Assembly: GCF_016401385.1 (NCBI RefSeq)
Contig: NZ_JAEACF010000001.1
Span: 2,542,001-2,606,000, forward strand
Source of the DNA: Fictibacillus halophilus
Lineage (GTDB): Bacteria; Bacillota; Bacilli; Bacillales; Fictibacillaceae
Length of the DNA stretch: 64,000 nt
Direction: 5' to 3'
Part shown: positions 39,501 through 47,916 of the stretch, piece by piece
How positions within the stretch are numbered: the first letter of the stretch is position 1
Layout of the letters: the number at the start of each line of letters is the position of its first letter
Program-made: the position numbers and the translations under genes
Notes under the pieces: model-generated
Databases searched by the model: none
What the model saw: only the letters and a program-made list of their open reading frames with translations
What the model was told of the DNA's origin: nothing

Positions 39501-40523
39501 TTACGAGCGTCCTAATAATTGTCGGGCAGCTCCTTCGTCCGTGATTAAAACCTTTTTCGGACCGTGTTTCATGAATGCTGCGATCGCATCGGATTTAGAA
39601 GATCCGCCTGCTACCGCCATAATGAAATCACTATTCTGCAGCTCATCTAGCTGCAAGCCAATCGTGCGTACGCGATGAACGACTTCACCCTGCTGATCAA
39701 AGTAATAACCGAACGCTTCTGCAACAGCTTTTTCTTTCTCCAGCTTTTGAAGAAGAGATGGGTCAGAGTTTCGACGAACTGCCATTGTTTTAGCATCGCC
39801 AATCCCGTGAAGCACTATACCAGCGGAGTGTATGAGCTCCATGACTTCTTTAACACCAGGCTCAGCCATCAAAGAGAGATACGTTTCTTTGCTTAACTGA
39901 TCCGGTAGATGAAGCAGCCTGTATTCCCCGTTCGCTTTTTGAGCCATCGTGGAACAAATGGTGTTCGCTTGGTTCTCAACTTTCTCACCAAGTCCGCCTC
40001 GGGCAGGAACGAACAATAACTGTTGTCCTTTTTGTATAGGTGTCATCATCTCTGCTACTGAAGCGAGTGTTGTTCCACCCGTTACAGCAATGATGTTCTT
40101 AGCTGACAGCTGACGTTTTAATCGATCTGCCGCCGCCTTACCCATATCATTTTTCACCCAAACATCTTGATCACTGTCACCTGGTACTACGATGACTTCT
40201 GACAGATTTAACATTTCCTTAAGTTTGGATTCTAAAACATACAAACCTGACAATTCTTTCATCATCTCAGAAAGCTCTAGTAAAATATCATGCCCCTCTG
40301 TTGTTAATGACATGCCAGCAGTTTGGATGTTTAGAAGTCCTTGATCTTTCAGGAACGAAACTTCTGAGCGCAGTACGCGTTCTGTCAGGTTCAAGGTGGA
40401 TGCTAAACTTCTTCTTCCAATAGGTTCGTGGATTCTCACAACATTTAATACGTTGTATCGCTTTCGCATCGTTTCTAGAAGATCTGGCATCAACTTCTTC
40501 TGTATCTCTATAAGTTTTTTCAT
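39501..40523 (-). CDS. cggR: Central glycolytic genes regulator CggR (SorC family)
   Basis: 340-residue repressor of the gap operon, inactivated by fructose-1,6-bisphosphate in B. subtilis. N-terminal winged helix (about 1-90; IGRRSLASTLNLTERVLRSE) and a C-terminal sugar-phosphate-binding SorC domain (TGGTTLASVAEMM, PARGGLGEKVENQ, AVAGGSSKSDAI). It is first in the operon and controlled by the operator at 40591-40626. Confidence 0.96.
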   Translation of the reverse strand: MKKLIEIQKKLMPDLLETMRKRYNVLNVVRIHEPIGRRSLASTLNLTERVLRSEVSFLKDQGLLNIQTAGMSLTTEGHDILLELSEMMKELSGLYVLESKLKEMLNLSEVIVVPGDSDQDVWVKNDMGKAAADRLKRQLSAKNIIAVTGGTTLASVAEMMTPIQKGQQLLFVPARGGLGEKVENQANTICSTMAQKANGEYRLLHLPDQLSKETYLSLMAEPGVKEVMELIHSAGIVLHGIGDAKTMAVRRNSDPSLLQKLEKEKAVAEAFGYYFDQQGEVVHRVRTIGLQLDELQNSDFIMAVAGGSSKSDAIAAFMKHGPKKVLITDEGAARQLLGRS

Positions 40524-40590
40524 TGCACATTCTCCTGATTCAATGAGATGAACGATTAAGCTTTTGGGAAATTTGAAGATAACCTCGTTG

Positions 40591-40626
40591 GACTTTTTAT
40601 GTCCCGGTTAGTCATTTTTTGTCCCA
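40591..40626 (-). promoter_or_regulatory. CggR operator
   Basis: On the minus strand, TGGGAC-N6-TGAC-N4-CGGGAC-N6-AGTC fits the known B. subtilis operator CGGGACN6TGTCN4CGGGACN6TGTC in spacing exactly and with few base changes. It lies 68 bp upstream of cggR. Confidence 0.88.
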
Positions 40627-40702
40627 TTAGCTTAAGAAAATAACTTGGTTTAACCCAAGTCCCAATATTACCTATTGTAGATTACCCTGAAAGTGATCTT
40701 TT

Positions 40703-40756
40703 AAAACGTGCCAGTCTTCACTTTTTGTCATAAAAGTGTCAGATTTCTCTCTGGCA
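40703..40756 (-). terminator. Possible terminator of the glutaredoxin-like gene
   Basis: On the minus strand, GCCAG...CACTTTT-ATGAC-AAAAGTG...CTGGC is followed by ACGTTTTAAAA. The T tract is weak, so termination is uncertain. Confidence 0.45.
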
Positions 40757-40804
40757 AGTTTATATTATCAAATAGTCTCACTACATTTCAACAACTTTTA
40801 CTTA

Positions 40805-41050
40805 TTAAAAATTAGTAAGCGCTTTCTTTACTTTACCTTCCGAAATCATTCCGTAATCGATTTCTTTTCCTTCAATTTCAACAACGGGAATCATCAGACC
40901 GTATTTTTCAAGAAGGAGATCATCTTGGTAGATGTCAATCGACTCAATGGAAAACGAGATCTCCTGCTGCAGCTTCTGTAATAGTTTATGTGCCTCATCA
41001 CAAAGTGGACAATGTATTTTCGTATAAAGTATGACTTTTTTTTCACCCAT
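40805..41050 (-). CDS. Glutaredoxin-like protein (CPLC motif)
   Basis: 81-residue thioredoxin-fold protein with VILYTKIHCPLCDEA, whose CPLC pair near residues 14-17 is the predicted redox site, then the cis-proline strand GLMIPVVEI. It matches the short glutaredoxin/DUF836 type that occurs beside cggR in several Bacillaceae. Partner and substrate unknown. ATG behind AAGGAG. Confidence 0.85.
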   Translation of the reverse strand: MGEKKVILYTKIHCPLCDEAHKLLQKLQQEISFSIESIDIYQDDLLLEKYGLMIPVVEIEGKEIDYGMISEGKVKKALTNF

Positions 41051-41112
41051 TTTTTTAATGCTCCTTCGTTTTTTTTAAGTTGTTTTTGTATTCATTGTTG
41101 CTTTTGAAAGTT

Positions 41113-41323
41113 GTTGATTTCCGCTCAAGATTGCTCGCTTTCCACGGGGCGAACGGTGAGCCTCCTGCCGCTTTGCGCCATTAGGAGTCTCCACCTGTCC
41201 GCTTCAAGGTTGTATCTCTGCTCCTGCGTCTACAAGTTTATGCTAATGAAGTAAACTTCCTCGTCACATGCCTTGCGAGAAGCTTCTCTTGTAGCAGGCA
41301 GGCAACCTTTCGCTCCAATCAAC
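41113..41323 (+). repeat. Dispersed structured repeat, copy E (enlarged, ~211 bp)
   Basis: It has the common ends GTTGATT and AATCAAC and the core CTCGCTTTCC-CGGGG, but the loop is variant (CCTCCTGCCGCTTTGCGCCATTAGG) and about 80 extra bases lie in the right half. Outer flanks TTGTTGCTTTT (41096) and AAAAGTAACAA (about 41350) match those of copy B. It fills most of the 41051-41426 gap. Confidence 0.85.
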
Positions 41324-41391
41324 AGTCAAAGAAGTAAATAAATAGATTTAAAAGTAACAATCTTTTAGAAAATAGCGACCATGGCGTCAAA

Positions 41392-41423
41392 TAAAAAGGA
41401 CTTCTCCAAATGGAAAAGACCTT
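41392..41423 (-). terminator. Terminator of rpoN
   Basis: On the minus strand, AAGGTCTTTTCC-ATTT-GGAGAAGTCCTT followed by TTTATTT. Confidence 0.8.
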
Positions 41424-41426
41424 AGT

Positions 41427-42752
41427 TTAAGTGGTATACCGTTTCCGTTTTGAAGATGATGGTATGTTTAATTCTTCCCGGTATTTCGCAACCGTCCTTC
41501 GGGATATCGTGAGACCACTGTTCTTTTCTAAGAGTGTGGCGAGTATCTGGTCTGATAAAGGTTTGGTTTTATCTTCGTTTTCTACTAGTTTCTTAATCTC
41601 AGATTTCGCAGAAGTTGCTGAAGCGCTCCCACCATCTTGTGTAAAGATTTTAGCTGTAAAAAAGGATTTAAGTTCAACTGCACCTTTAGATGTTTGAAGT
41701 ACTTTGTTTTTTACGGCACGACTTACCGTTGATTCATGTACACCGATTTCATCTGCCACTTCTTTTAAGGTGAGTGGTATCAAATCAGATCGATCGAATG
41801 TCAAAAAATACTTCTCTTGTACTCTAACGATTTCTCTCGTTATGTTAAGCAACGTTTCTTTTCTTTGATCTAGCGCCCTTTTTAACCAATTGAACTTTTG
41901 AAACGAATCATCTAAAAATTTCGATGTTGCGTTCTTTCCGTTTAAGAGTGTGCCATAGCTTTCGTTCAGTTTTAGCATCGGTGAGTATTGCTCGTTAACA
42001 GCAATATGAAATTTCCCATTCTCCTCAGTTACAGATACATCTGGGTATAAATACGCTTGATCGCTGGCAGGAGCATAGGCTGAGCCTGGTCTAGGATCAA
42101 GTGTTTGAAGAAGATCGGCAGCTGCTTCTACTTCTTGAGGTGTTACATTTAGATGATTTGCGAGCCATTTCATCTTACGCTCTGCAAGCTGGTCTAAGTA
42201 CTGATCTACGATTATGTAGCTTAATGTATGTTGGAGATGCTGTTCTTCAAGCTGAAGCAAAAGACATTCTCTTAGATCTCGCGCTCCGATTCCAACTGGT
42301 TCTAACGTTTGAAGAAGAGCGATTAGTTCCTCACATTTTTCAATTGTTGTTTGAAACCGATGTGCAGTGTCTTCAGCAGAGACGGTAAGATACCCGTTCT
42401 CGTCTACACTTAACAGTAAGTATTGAAAAAGTTTTTGATCCTGTTCTTGAATCGGCAGAAGGATCGATTGTTTATAAAGATAATCAAAAAGAGTTTCTTT
42501 TTCTATGATTAGATGCTCGAGTGGCTGATGATCAACTGATCGGCCATTGACCCCATTTTTTCTTACGCTTTTCTTTAAAGTCGTGAACATGCCCTTTGGT
42601 TCTGCAATCTCAATGAGCGGGTTTTCTAATGCCTGCTCTTGAAGATATGACGTCAGTTCATAACTGGGAACTTGTAAAATGGCGATGGCCTGACGCAATT
42701 CAGTTGTCATGACAAGGTTCATGCTCTGTTGTTGAAACAAACCCATTTCCAT
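41427..42752 (-). CDS. rpoN: RNA polymerase sigma-54 factor (SigL)
   Basis: 441 residues. The Gln/Leu-rich region I (MGLFQQQSMNLVMTTELRQA) contacts activators; the core-binding region and a helix-turn-helix (LKEVADEIGVHESTVSRAV) follow; the RpoN box TISRRTVAKYREEL lies near the C-terminus. In Bacillus it drives activator-dependent catabolic operons. A cre-like palindrome with one extra base (TGTAAGCGCTATACA, about 42788-42802) lies upstream, consistent with the known catabolite control of sigL in B. subtilis. Confidence 0.96.
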   Translation of the reverse strand: MEMGLFQQQSMNLVMTTELRQAIAILQVPSYELTSYLQEQALENPLIEIAEPKGMFTTLKKSVRKNGVNGRSVDHQPLEHLIIEKETLFDYLYKQSILLPIQEQDQKLFQYLLLSVDENGYLTVSAEDTAHRFQTTIEKCEELIALLQTLEPVGIGARDLRECLLLQLEEQHLQHTLSYIIVDQYLDQLAERKMKWLANHLNVTPQEVEAAADLLQTLDPRPGSAYAPASDQAYLYPDVSVTEENGKFHIAVNEQYSPMLKLNESYGTLLNGKNATSKFLDDSFQKFNWLKRALDQRKETLLNITREIVRVQEKYFLTFDRSDLIPLTLKEVADEIGVHESTVSRAVKNKVLQTSKGAVELKSFFTAKIFTQDGGSASATSAKSEIKKLVENEDKTKPLSDQILATLLEKNSGLTISRRTVAKYREELNIPSSSKRKRYTT

Positions 42753-42815
42753 TCTAGATCCCCCCTATTTCTTCATCATACTACAGATGTAAGCGCTATA
42801 CATCCTACAAAATTT

Positions 42816-42861
42816 GGGGTCTGACCCCATACAAATACAAATTCCTTTAATTTGTATTTGT
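42816..42861. repeat. Hairpin plus GGGGTCTGACCCC repeat, copy 2
   Basis: GGGGTCTGACCCC (42816-42828) next to ACAAATACAAATT-5-AATTTGTATTTGT. It lies between rpoN and the cold-shock gene, the one copy not touching a stop codon. Confidence 0.8.
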
Positions 42862-42919
42862 GAGGAAGACAGGTTGCGCACCAATCTCAATCAGGTGACA
42901 GTCGCTTTTCGAAGCCAAC

Positions 42920-42960
42920 AAAAAAATGCCAGCACCGCCCTAAGGCAGTCTGGCATTTTA
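42920..42960 (-). terminator. Terminator of the cold-shock gene
   Basis: On the minus strand, AAAATGCCAG-17-CTGGCATTTTTTT. Confidence 0.85.
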
Positions 42961-42970
42961 AACTTTACTA

Positions 42971-43171
42971 TTAAAGTTTTGTTACGTTAGCAGCTTGTGG
43001 TCCACGCTCGCCATCAACGATTTCGAAAGATACTTCTTGTCCTTCTTCAAGAGACTTGAAGCCTTCTGATTGAATCGCAGAAAAGTGAACGAATACGTCG
43101 TTTCCGCCTTCAACTTCGATGAAGCCGAAACCTTTCTCAGCGTTGAACCATTTTACTTTACCATTTTGCAT
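42971..43171 (-). CDS. Cold-shock protein (CspA/CspB family)
   Basis: 66-residue single OB-fold RNA chaperone. RNP-1 KGFGFIEV and RNP-2 VFVHFSAI are intact. ATG at 43171 behind AAGGAGG. The leader carries a perfect 8-bp hairpin ending 2 nt from that site, which could regulate translation. Which B. subtilis paralogue it matches (cspB, cspC, cspD) cannot be decided. Confidence 0.95.
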   Translation of the reverse strand: MQNGKVKWFNAEKGFGFIEVEGGNDVFVHFSAIQSEGFKSLEEGQEVSFEIVDGERGPQAANVTKL

Positions 43172-43189
43172 GGGTGTTTCCTCCTTACA

Positions 43190-43208
43190 AACGCTTTGTA
43201 AGCGTTTT
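43190..43208 (-). promoter_or_regulatory. Leader hairpin next to the csp ribosome binding site
   Basis: AAACGCTT-ACA-AAGCGTTT on the minus strand, 2 nt upstream of AAGGAGG (43187-43181). As DNA the same sequence also resembles a partial cre site. Confidence 0.6.
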
Positions 43209-43506
43209 AACTCTTTTAACCGACTTACTATGTAAATAAAAATGCATAAAAAAATGCGCACTCATCTGAATAATTCTGAAGTGGATTTTAAGTGTTCCAC
43301 TTCTTATTCAAAAAGTACGACCGCTTTAAATCCAAAAGATATTCACAACGTAAATGGTTGAATTAACTATAACATGCTAAAATCCAATTGTCAAAACAAG
43401 GGATAGAAATTTTATAATACTTTTGCATCGACATTAAGATAGGCTATGATAGATATAGAACATGAACCTTTCATGATTGGTTTTATGAATGAAGGAGGAA
43501 CAACGA

Positions 43507-43722
43507 GTGAGTGAAGCATTTTCAGTCCCTTATTTTAAAGAGAACTTTCAGCAATACATAGAACGCAACAAAGATGTTTTTACAAAGACACATGCGATGA
43601 ATGCCTACTACCGTTCTATCGTCGGCACACTTATTAATGATAACCTTAACAAAAACAGTGAGATCGTACGTCGCATTCGCAACCTGGAAACTGCTTATAT
43701 CGAGATTAAAAACGAAAACTAG
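43507..43722 (+). CDS. Hypothetical 71-residue protein
   Basis: Soluble, mostly helical and rich in Asn, with Lys/Arg/Glu. The start is GTG at 43507 with AAGGAGG 8 nt upstream; an in-frame ATG at 43489 overlaps that site. No signal peptide or TM segment. Not recognised. It lies upstream of clpP, but clpP has its own promoter and CtsR box 150 bp further on. Confidence 0.65.
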   Translation: MSEAFSVPYFKENFQQYIERNKDVFTKTHAMNAYYRSIVGTLINDNLNKNSEIVRRIRNLETAYIEIKNEN

Positions 43723-43870
43723 AGCTTATTTTTCTCGATTAAGGGTATTGTTTTCTAATGCAGAGGTTTAAAATCCTGCTTCTAGCGGGCATTATGATGA
43801 TAGCCCATACATAAGGTGTTAAGAAGGATATTGAGCATTGCTGGCGAAATGAGTTACATACAGCATATTG

Positions 43871-43900
43871 TTTGACCTTGTTTGACCTTTTTTGTATGAT
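43871..43900 (+). promoter_or_regulatory. clpP promoter overlapped by a CtsR operator
   Basis: TTTGACC-TTG-TTTGACC (43871-43887) is the CtsR tandem heptad. Its first half supplies the -35 box TTGACC (43872-43877); a 17-bp spacer leads to TATGAT (43895-43900). Binding of CtsR would therefore occlude the polymerase, as in B. subtilis. Confidence 0.93.
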
Positions 43901-43941
43901 GACAGTACAGTTTAACTTGAAAAAGGAGAAGGAGGATTTCC

Positions 43942-44544
43942 ATGAACTTAATTCCAACAGTAATTGAACAAACGAACCGTGGGGAGCGCGCATACGATAT
44001 CTACTCCCGTCTATTAAAAGACCGTATTATTATGCTTGGCAGTGCGATCGATGATAACGTTTCAAACTCAATCGTAGCACAACTTCTATTCTTAGCTGCT
44101 GAAGATCCTGATAAAGACATCTCGTTATACATAAACAGCCCAGGTGGTTCGATCACAGCTGGTATGGCGATCTATGACACGATGAACTTCATCAAGCCGC
44201 ACGTTTCCACAATCTGTATCGGTATGGCTGCATCCATGGGTGCATTCTTGCTTGCTGCAGGGGAAAAAGGAAAGCGTTATGTGCTTCCTAACTCAGAAGT
44301 TATGATTCACCAACCTCTAGGAGGAACACGTGGTCAAGCGAGTGATATCGAAATTCACGCTCGTCGTATTATTCAGATGCGTGAGCAGTTGAACAAGATC
44401 CTTTCTGAAAAAACAGGTCAGCCGCTTGAAGTTATCGAGCGCGACACAGACCGTGATAACTTCTTACTTGCAGAAGATGCGGTTAAATACGGATTGGTTG
44501 ATAAACTGATCACTTCTGTAGACAGCACAGACATTAAAAAATAA
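43942..44544 (+). CDS. clpP: ATP-dependent Clp protease proteolytic subunit
   Basis: 200-residue serine protease that assembles with ClpX, ClpC or ClpE. The catalytic Ser98 lies in GMAASMGAF, His123 in MIHQPLGG, and an Asp near 172 completes the triad (RDTDRDNF). It degrades tmRNA-tagged proteins, linking it to ssrA/smpB here. Start behind AAGGAGG. Shares a bidirectional terminator with the convergent oxidoreductase. Confidence 0.98.
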   Translation: MNLIPTVIEQTNRGERAYDIYSRLLKDRIIMLGSAIDDNVSNSIVAQLLFLAAEDPDKDISLYINSPGGSITAGMAIYDTMNFIKPHVSTICIGMAASMGAFLLAAGEKGKRYVLPNSEVMIHQPLGGTRGQASDIEIHARRIIQMREQLNKILSEKTGQPLEVIERDTDRDNFLLAEDAVKYGLVDKLITSVDSTDIKK

Positions 44545-44553
44545 TAGGTAATT

Positions 44554-44591
44554 AAAAAACTGGACTGCGGTAAATGCAGTCCAGTTTTTTT
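44554..44591. terminator. Bidirectional terminator of clpP and the oxidoreductase
   Basis: AAAAAACTGGACTGC-GGTAAAT-GCAGTCCAGTTTTTT, a strong stem with A and T tracts. Confidence 0.9.
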
Positions 44592-44596
44592 AGGTG

Positions 44597-45574
44597 CTAT
44601 ATAACAGCAACAATCTTCCCTTTAACGTGTCTTTCAGAGAGTTTGATGAGTCCTGCTGGCACTTCTTCAAGTGAGATCTTTTCAGAAATCATAGCTGAAA
44701 TCTTTCCTTCAACGACAAGGTGAGCTAATTCTTCATTCATAGTTGCTAAATCTTTTAAAGCTTTTACTGAATTCGAGAAATGAGCAGCACCTAGTGCGAT
44801 CTCATGGAAAGAGAGTGCCTGACTAAAAGGTTTTACAGCAGAATAATCAGGGTTTCCTGCAATAAATGCTATTCGCCCATTAAATCCGATACTTTTTAAT
44901 GATTCAGTTGCGTTTTCGCGGCTAACCGTGTCAAGGACAGCATCGACTCCAACTTCGTCTGTCAGTTCCATAACACGTGCATGAACGTCTTCTGTTTTAT
45001 AAAAAATCACGTGATCGGCCCCAAGGCTTTTTACGTACTCCTCATTTTCAGGAGAACATGTTGTGAAGATGGTAGCTCCGATCTGTTTAGCCAACTGGAT
45101 AGCAAATCCGCCAACACCACCAGCTCCACCGTGAATCAAGATCGTCTCCCCTTTTTGAAGGTTCATCTTTCTAAAGAGTGCTTGATATGCAGTCATCCCT
45201 GCACAAGGAAGAGCAGCCGCTTCTTCGAATGACAGTTCATCAGGAATTCTAGCCAATGAATGAGCAGTGGTCACGGCATACTCTGCAAAACCGCCATTTT
45301 TCATGAAATTCCCATGAAAGAACACACGGTCGCCCTGCTTGAATTCACCAGCGTCTTCACCTGCTTCTTCAACAATCCCCGCTGCGTCAACACCAAGGAT
45401 GTGAGGATAATTCCAGGCCGGGTTTCCGTTAATAGCAGTCTTGTAGTCTACAGGATTTAGTCCGGCGGCCTTGATACGAATTAATACTTCCCCGGGTCCT
45501 GGTGAAGGTTTTTCAGTCTCTTGAACCTTCATCTCACGCCACAAATTTTTATCTTCAAGCATTAAAGCTTTCAT
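44597..45574 (-). CDS. Zinc-type alcohol dehydrogenase-like/quinone oxidoreductase (MDR family)
   Basis: 325 residues. The N-terminal GroES-like domain has VLIRIKAAGLNPVDYKTAIN and GVDAAGIVEEAG; the NADPH-binding motif HGGAGGVGGFAIQLAKQIGA lies near residue 150. There are no zinc ligands, so it is a zinc-independent reductase of the YogA/quinone reductase type. Substrate unknown. ATG behind AAGGGGCG. It lies downstream of trpE, 141 bp apart. Confidence 0.88.
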   Translation of the reverse strand: MKALMLEDKNLWREMKVQETEKPSPGPGEVLIRIKAAGLNPVDYKTAINGNPAWNYPHILGVDAAGIVEEAGEDAGEFKQGDRVFFHGNFMKNGGFAEYAVTTAHSLARIPDELSFEEAAALPCAGMTAYQALFRKMNLQKGETILIHGGAGGVGGFAIQLAKQIGATIFTTCSPENEEYVKSLGADHVIFYKTEDVHARVMELTDEVGVDAVLDTVSRENATESLKSIGFNGRIAFIAGNPDYSAVKPFSQALSFHEIALGAAHFSNSVKALKDLATMNEELAHLVVEGKISAMISEKISLEEVPAGLIKLSERHVKGKIVAVI

Positions 45575-45714
45575 CTATACTCGCCCCTTTAAGTTGGTCA
45601 TTTAAAAGAATATAAAGGACAGTATATCCATTTTCAACAATTGATAATAGCAATCTGCTCAAAGGAGGTTCGCTTCCAGGCACACTTTGTTGCTTATTCG
45701 GGACGTGAGTGTCT

Positions 45715-47253
45715 TCACCGAATAGACAAAACCGGAGTTTGTATTTGTCTGGGGTCTGTCCCCCCCTCGATTGCTTTCAGCATGGCTTTCGCTTTGTTGA
45801 CCGTCTCTTCGTACTCTCGTTCAGGAACAGAATCCGCAACGACGCCTGCACCTGCTTGGACATAAGCTTTGCCATCCTGAAATACGATCGTTCGAATCGC
45901 GATGCAAGAATCCATCTGGCCGTTAAATCCTAAGTATCCGATGGCACCACCATACACCCCACGTGATTGTTGTTCGAGTTCAGATATGATCTGCATGGCT
46001 CTGACTTTTGGCGCACCTGAAACAGTTCCAGCTGGCATACAGGAGCGGAGCGCATCGAAGAAGTCTTTATCTTCCTGCAACTTTCCTTTCACGTGTGAAA
46101 CCATATGCATAACATGTGAATAACGCTCAATCTCCATATATGAATCTAGTTCTACAGTTCCATATTCACTGACTCTTCCTACATCATTTCTTCCTAGATC
46201 AACAAGCATGACATGCTCTGCTCGTTCTTTTTCATCAGCAAGCAAATCTTGCTCAAAAGCTAAATCCTCATGAAGCGTTTTTCCTCTAGGTCGTGTTCCC
46301 GCGATCGGTCTGTTCTCCACACATCCATCATCCACTTTCACAAGAAGCTCTGGAGACGCACCCACGATATACGCGTCCTTCGATTTGTAATAATACATAT
46401 ATGGCGAAGGGTTCATCGAGCGTAGGAGTCGATACACATCGAACGGATCTGCTTCCGTTTCTTGTTCGAATCGCTGTGATAACACGACCTGAAAAACATC
46501 GCCCGTTTTGATATATTCCTTCGCTTGCTTCACCATGTAACAAAACTCTTCTTTTGTATGTGAAGAACGGACCTTATTTTTTCTCATTTCTGTTAAAGGA
46601 AGCTCTGTCTGAAAAGCCTTCATTTTTGTTGGCTGCTGCAGCTCTTCATACGTTCTACGAATTCTGTTGCACACTTGCTCATATTTTTGTTGTAAGGTTT
46701 TTTCACTATCATCAGGAGAAACGTGCAGATTGCACACAATCGTGGTTTTTTGTTTAAGATGGTCGAATACGATGACCTCATCTGTGAATAAAAATTCCAT
46801 TTCATTTTCTTGTTCAGATGGAGATTTTGGTTTTGGTACATTTTCAAACGTATGAATAAGATCATAGCCGAAAAAGCCAACAGCTCCCCCAGTAAACGGA
46901 GGCAGAGAAGAGTGTTTAGGAGATTTGTATCGTGATACATAGTCTTTCACAATATCTAAAGGAGAACCTTGCTTTTGTATGCTTTGCTTTTCATTTATGA
47001 ACGTGATATCTACAGTCTTTCCTGAAGACGAAACTACCAAGAAAGGCTTTCTGCCAATATAAGAATATCTCGCCCAACGCTCTCCGCCTTCAACACTTTC
47101 AAGCAGAAAAGCGTGTTCTTCATGACGCACTCTCTCAAACTGAGAAATGCACGTTTCATGGTCAGATAAATAAGTAAAACCGATCGGAATCACATTAAAG
47201 TTGTCTTTTGATAGAGAAACGACTTCCTCTATATTTGGTATAAACATGTTCAT
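45715..47253 (-). CDS. trpE: Anthranilate synthase component I
   Basis: About 512 residues; makes anthranilate from chorismate with TrpG/PabA. AFLLESVEGGERWARYSYIG carries the LLES motif associated with tryptophan feedback binding, and the C-terminal chorismate domain has VGASPELLVK, RPIAGTRPRGKT and SGAPKVRAMQII. It stands alone with no trpD, C, F, B or A genes. Control is by TRAP (11-triplet site at 47359-47417 and terminator at 47266-47300). Two ATG codons (47253 and 47247) follow GAGGTG; the first is used. The last 16 residues (GGTDPRQIQTPVLSIR) are encoded by an inserted repeat. Confidence 0.93.
   Translation of the reverse strand: MNMFIPNIEEVVSLSKDNFNVIPIGFTYLSDHETCISQFERVRHEEHAFLLESVEGGERWARYSYIGRKPFLVVSSSGKTVDITFINEKQSIQKQGSPLDIVKDYVSRYKSPKHSSLPPFTGGAVGFFGYDLIHTFENVPKPKSPSEQENEMEFLFTDEVIVFDHLKQKTTIVCNLHVSPDDSEKTLQQKYEQVCNRIRRTYEELQQPTKMKAFQTELPLTEMRKNKVRSSHTKEEFCYMVKQAKEYIKTGDVFQVVLSQRFEQETEADPFDVYRLLRSMNPSPYMYYYKSKDAYIVGASPELLVKVDDGCVENRPIAGTRPRGKTLHEDLAFEQDLLADEKERAEHVMLVDLGRNDVGRVSEYGTVELDSYMEIERYSHVMHMVSHVKGKLQEDKDFFDALRSCMPAGTVSGAPKVRAMQIISELEQQSRGVYGGAIGYLGFNGQMDSCIAIRTIVFQDGKAYVQAGAGVVADSVPEREYEETVNKAKAMLKAIEGGTDPRQIQTPVLSIR
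45724..45766. repeat. Hairpin plus GGGGTCTGTCCCC repeat, copy 3 (inside the end of trpE)
   Basis: AGACAAA...TTTGTATTTGTCT followed by GGGGTCTGTCCCCCC. It overlaps the last codons of trpE and provides part of its C-terminus. Confidence 0.75.
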
Positions 47254-47265
47254 TTCACCTCTTTC

Positions 47266-47300
47266 AAAAAATAAAAACCTCTCGCTTTTTACAGCGGAGG
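47266..47300 (-). promoter_or_regulatory. trp attenuator terminator and SD-sequestering element
   Basis: On the minus strand, CCTCCGCT-GTAAAA-AGCGAGAGG followed by TTTTTATTTTTT: an intrinsic terminator in the leader of trpE. In addition ACCTCTTTC upstream (about 47328-47336) is complementary to GAAAGAGGT of the trpE ribosome binding site (47257-47265), so a translation-blocking hairpin can form. Confidence 0.85.
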
Positions 47301-47358
47301 CTGACGTTTGCATCATAAATAAACTAAGAAAGAGGTTTAATCGGAGGATTAAAATACT

Positions 47359-47417
47359 CTCAACTCAGCTCAAACTATGCTCTCTGTTCTCCACTCATCT
47401 CAACTCTTACTATTCTC
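47359..47417 (-). promoter_or_regulatory. TRAP-binding site (11 GAG/UAG repeats)
   Basis: In the leader RNA (minus strand) triplets GAG, TAG, GAG, GAG, GAG, GAG, GAG, TAG, GAG, GAG and GAG occur with 2-4 nt spacers, giving 11 triplets over 59 nt. Eleven matches the TRAP ring of 11 subunits. Tryptophan-bound TRAP would prevent the antiterminator and let the terminator at 47266-47300 form. Confidence 0.93.
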
Positions 47418-47547
47418 CTGATTAGTGATTAATATATAGGGTTACCCACTTCCTGTCAACTAACAAATAAGGAGATATCTCTTTTTGAAATGATATGTTT
47501 TCAATGTAGAGAATCGCATAATAGAGAAAGCTATTCGTCAAGGTTAT

Positions 47548-47847
47548 TTATCGATAAAAGGAATGCCTAATTACCCACACCCAGCAAACGCTAAAAAATA
47601 AGATGAGACTGAATATGATCGTAATCATAAAGGCGAGGCCTAAAAACAGTCCTGAGCTTGCTGGATATTGCAGCGAGAATCCTGCCAATGCTAGTGGATA
47701 AAGAAAAATAAAAATCAACATTAGAACCCAAAAGATCAAACGAACAGTACTTCTCCGAGGTTTGATCAGGTATAGTGTCAGAAGGATATTTACCATCGTT
47801 AATCCTGCGGCAAACGACCAGTCATGCATAAAACTTGTGTGATGCAA
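47548..47847 (-). CDS. Hypothetical membrane protein
   Basis: 99 residues with about three TM helices (near 10-30, 37-57 and 65-92). The start is TTG at 47847 behind GGGAGG with 8-nt spacing. No recognised family. It is isolated: a terminator-like hairpin separates it from crh downstream. Confidence 0.7.
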   Translation of the reverse strand: MHHTSFMHDWSFAAGLTMVNILLTLYLIKPRRSTVRLIFWVLMLIFIFLYPLALAGFSLQYPASSGLFLGLAFMITIIFSLILFFSVCWVWVIRHSFYR

Positions 47848-47916
47848 AATAATCGCCTCCCTTTTCCTCTTTAACAGTATATAGAGAGAATGATGTTGGC
47901 CAACCCTGTAAAATTG

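Noticed and set aside
42787-42802. Perfect cre site upstream of rpoN
   Set aside because: TGTAAGCGCTATACA carries one extra base relative to the symmetrical consensus, so it is only noted under rpoN.
47248-47316. Extended TrpE N-terminus starting in the leader
   Set aside because: That frame translates the attenuator hairpin and has no ribosome binding site.
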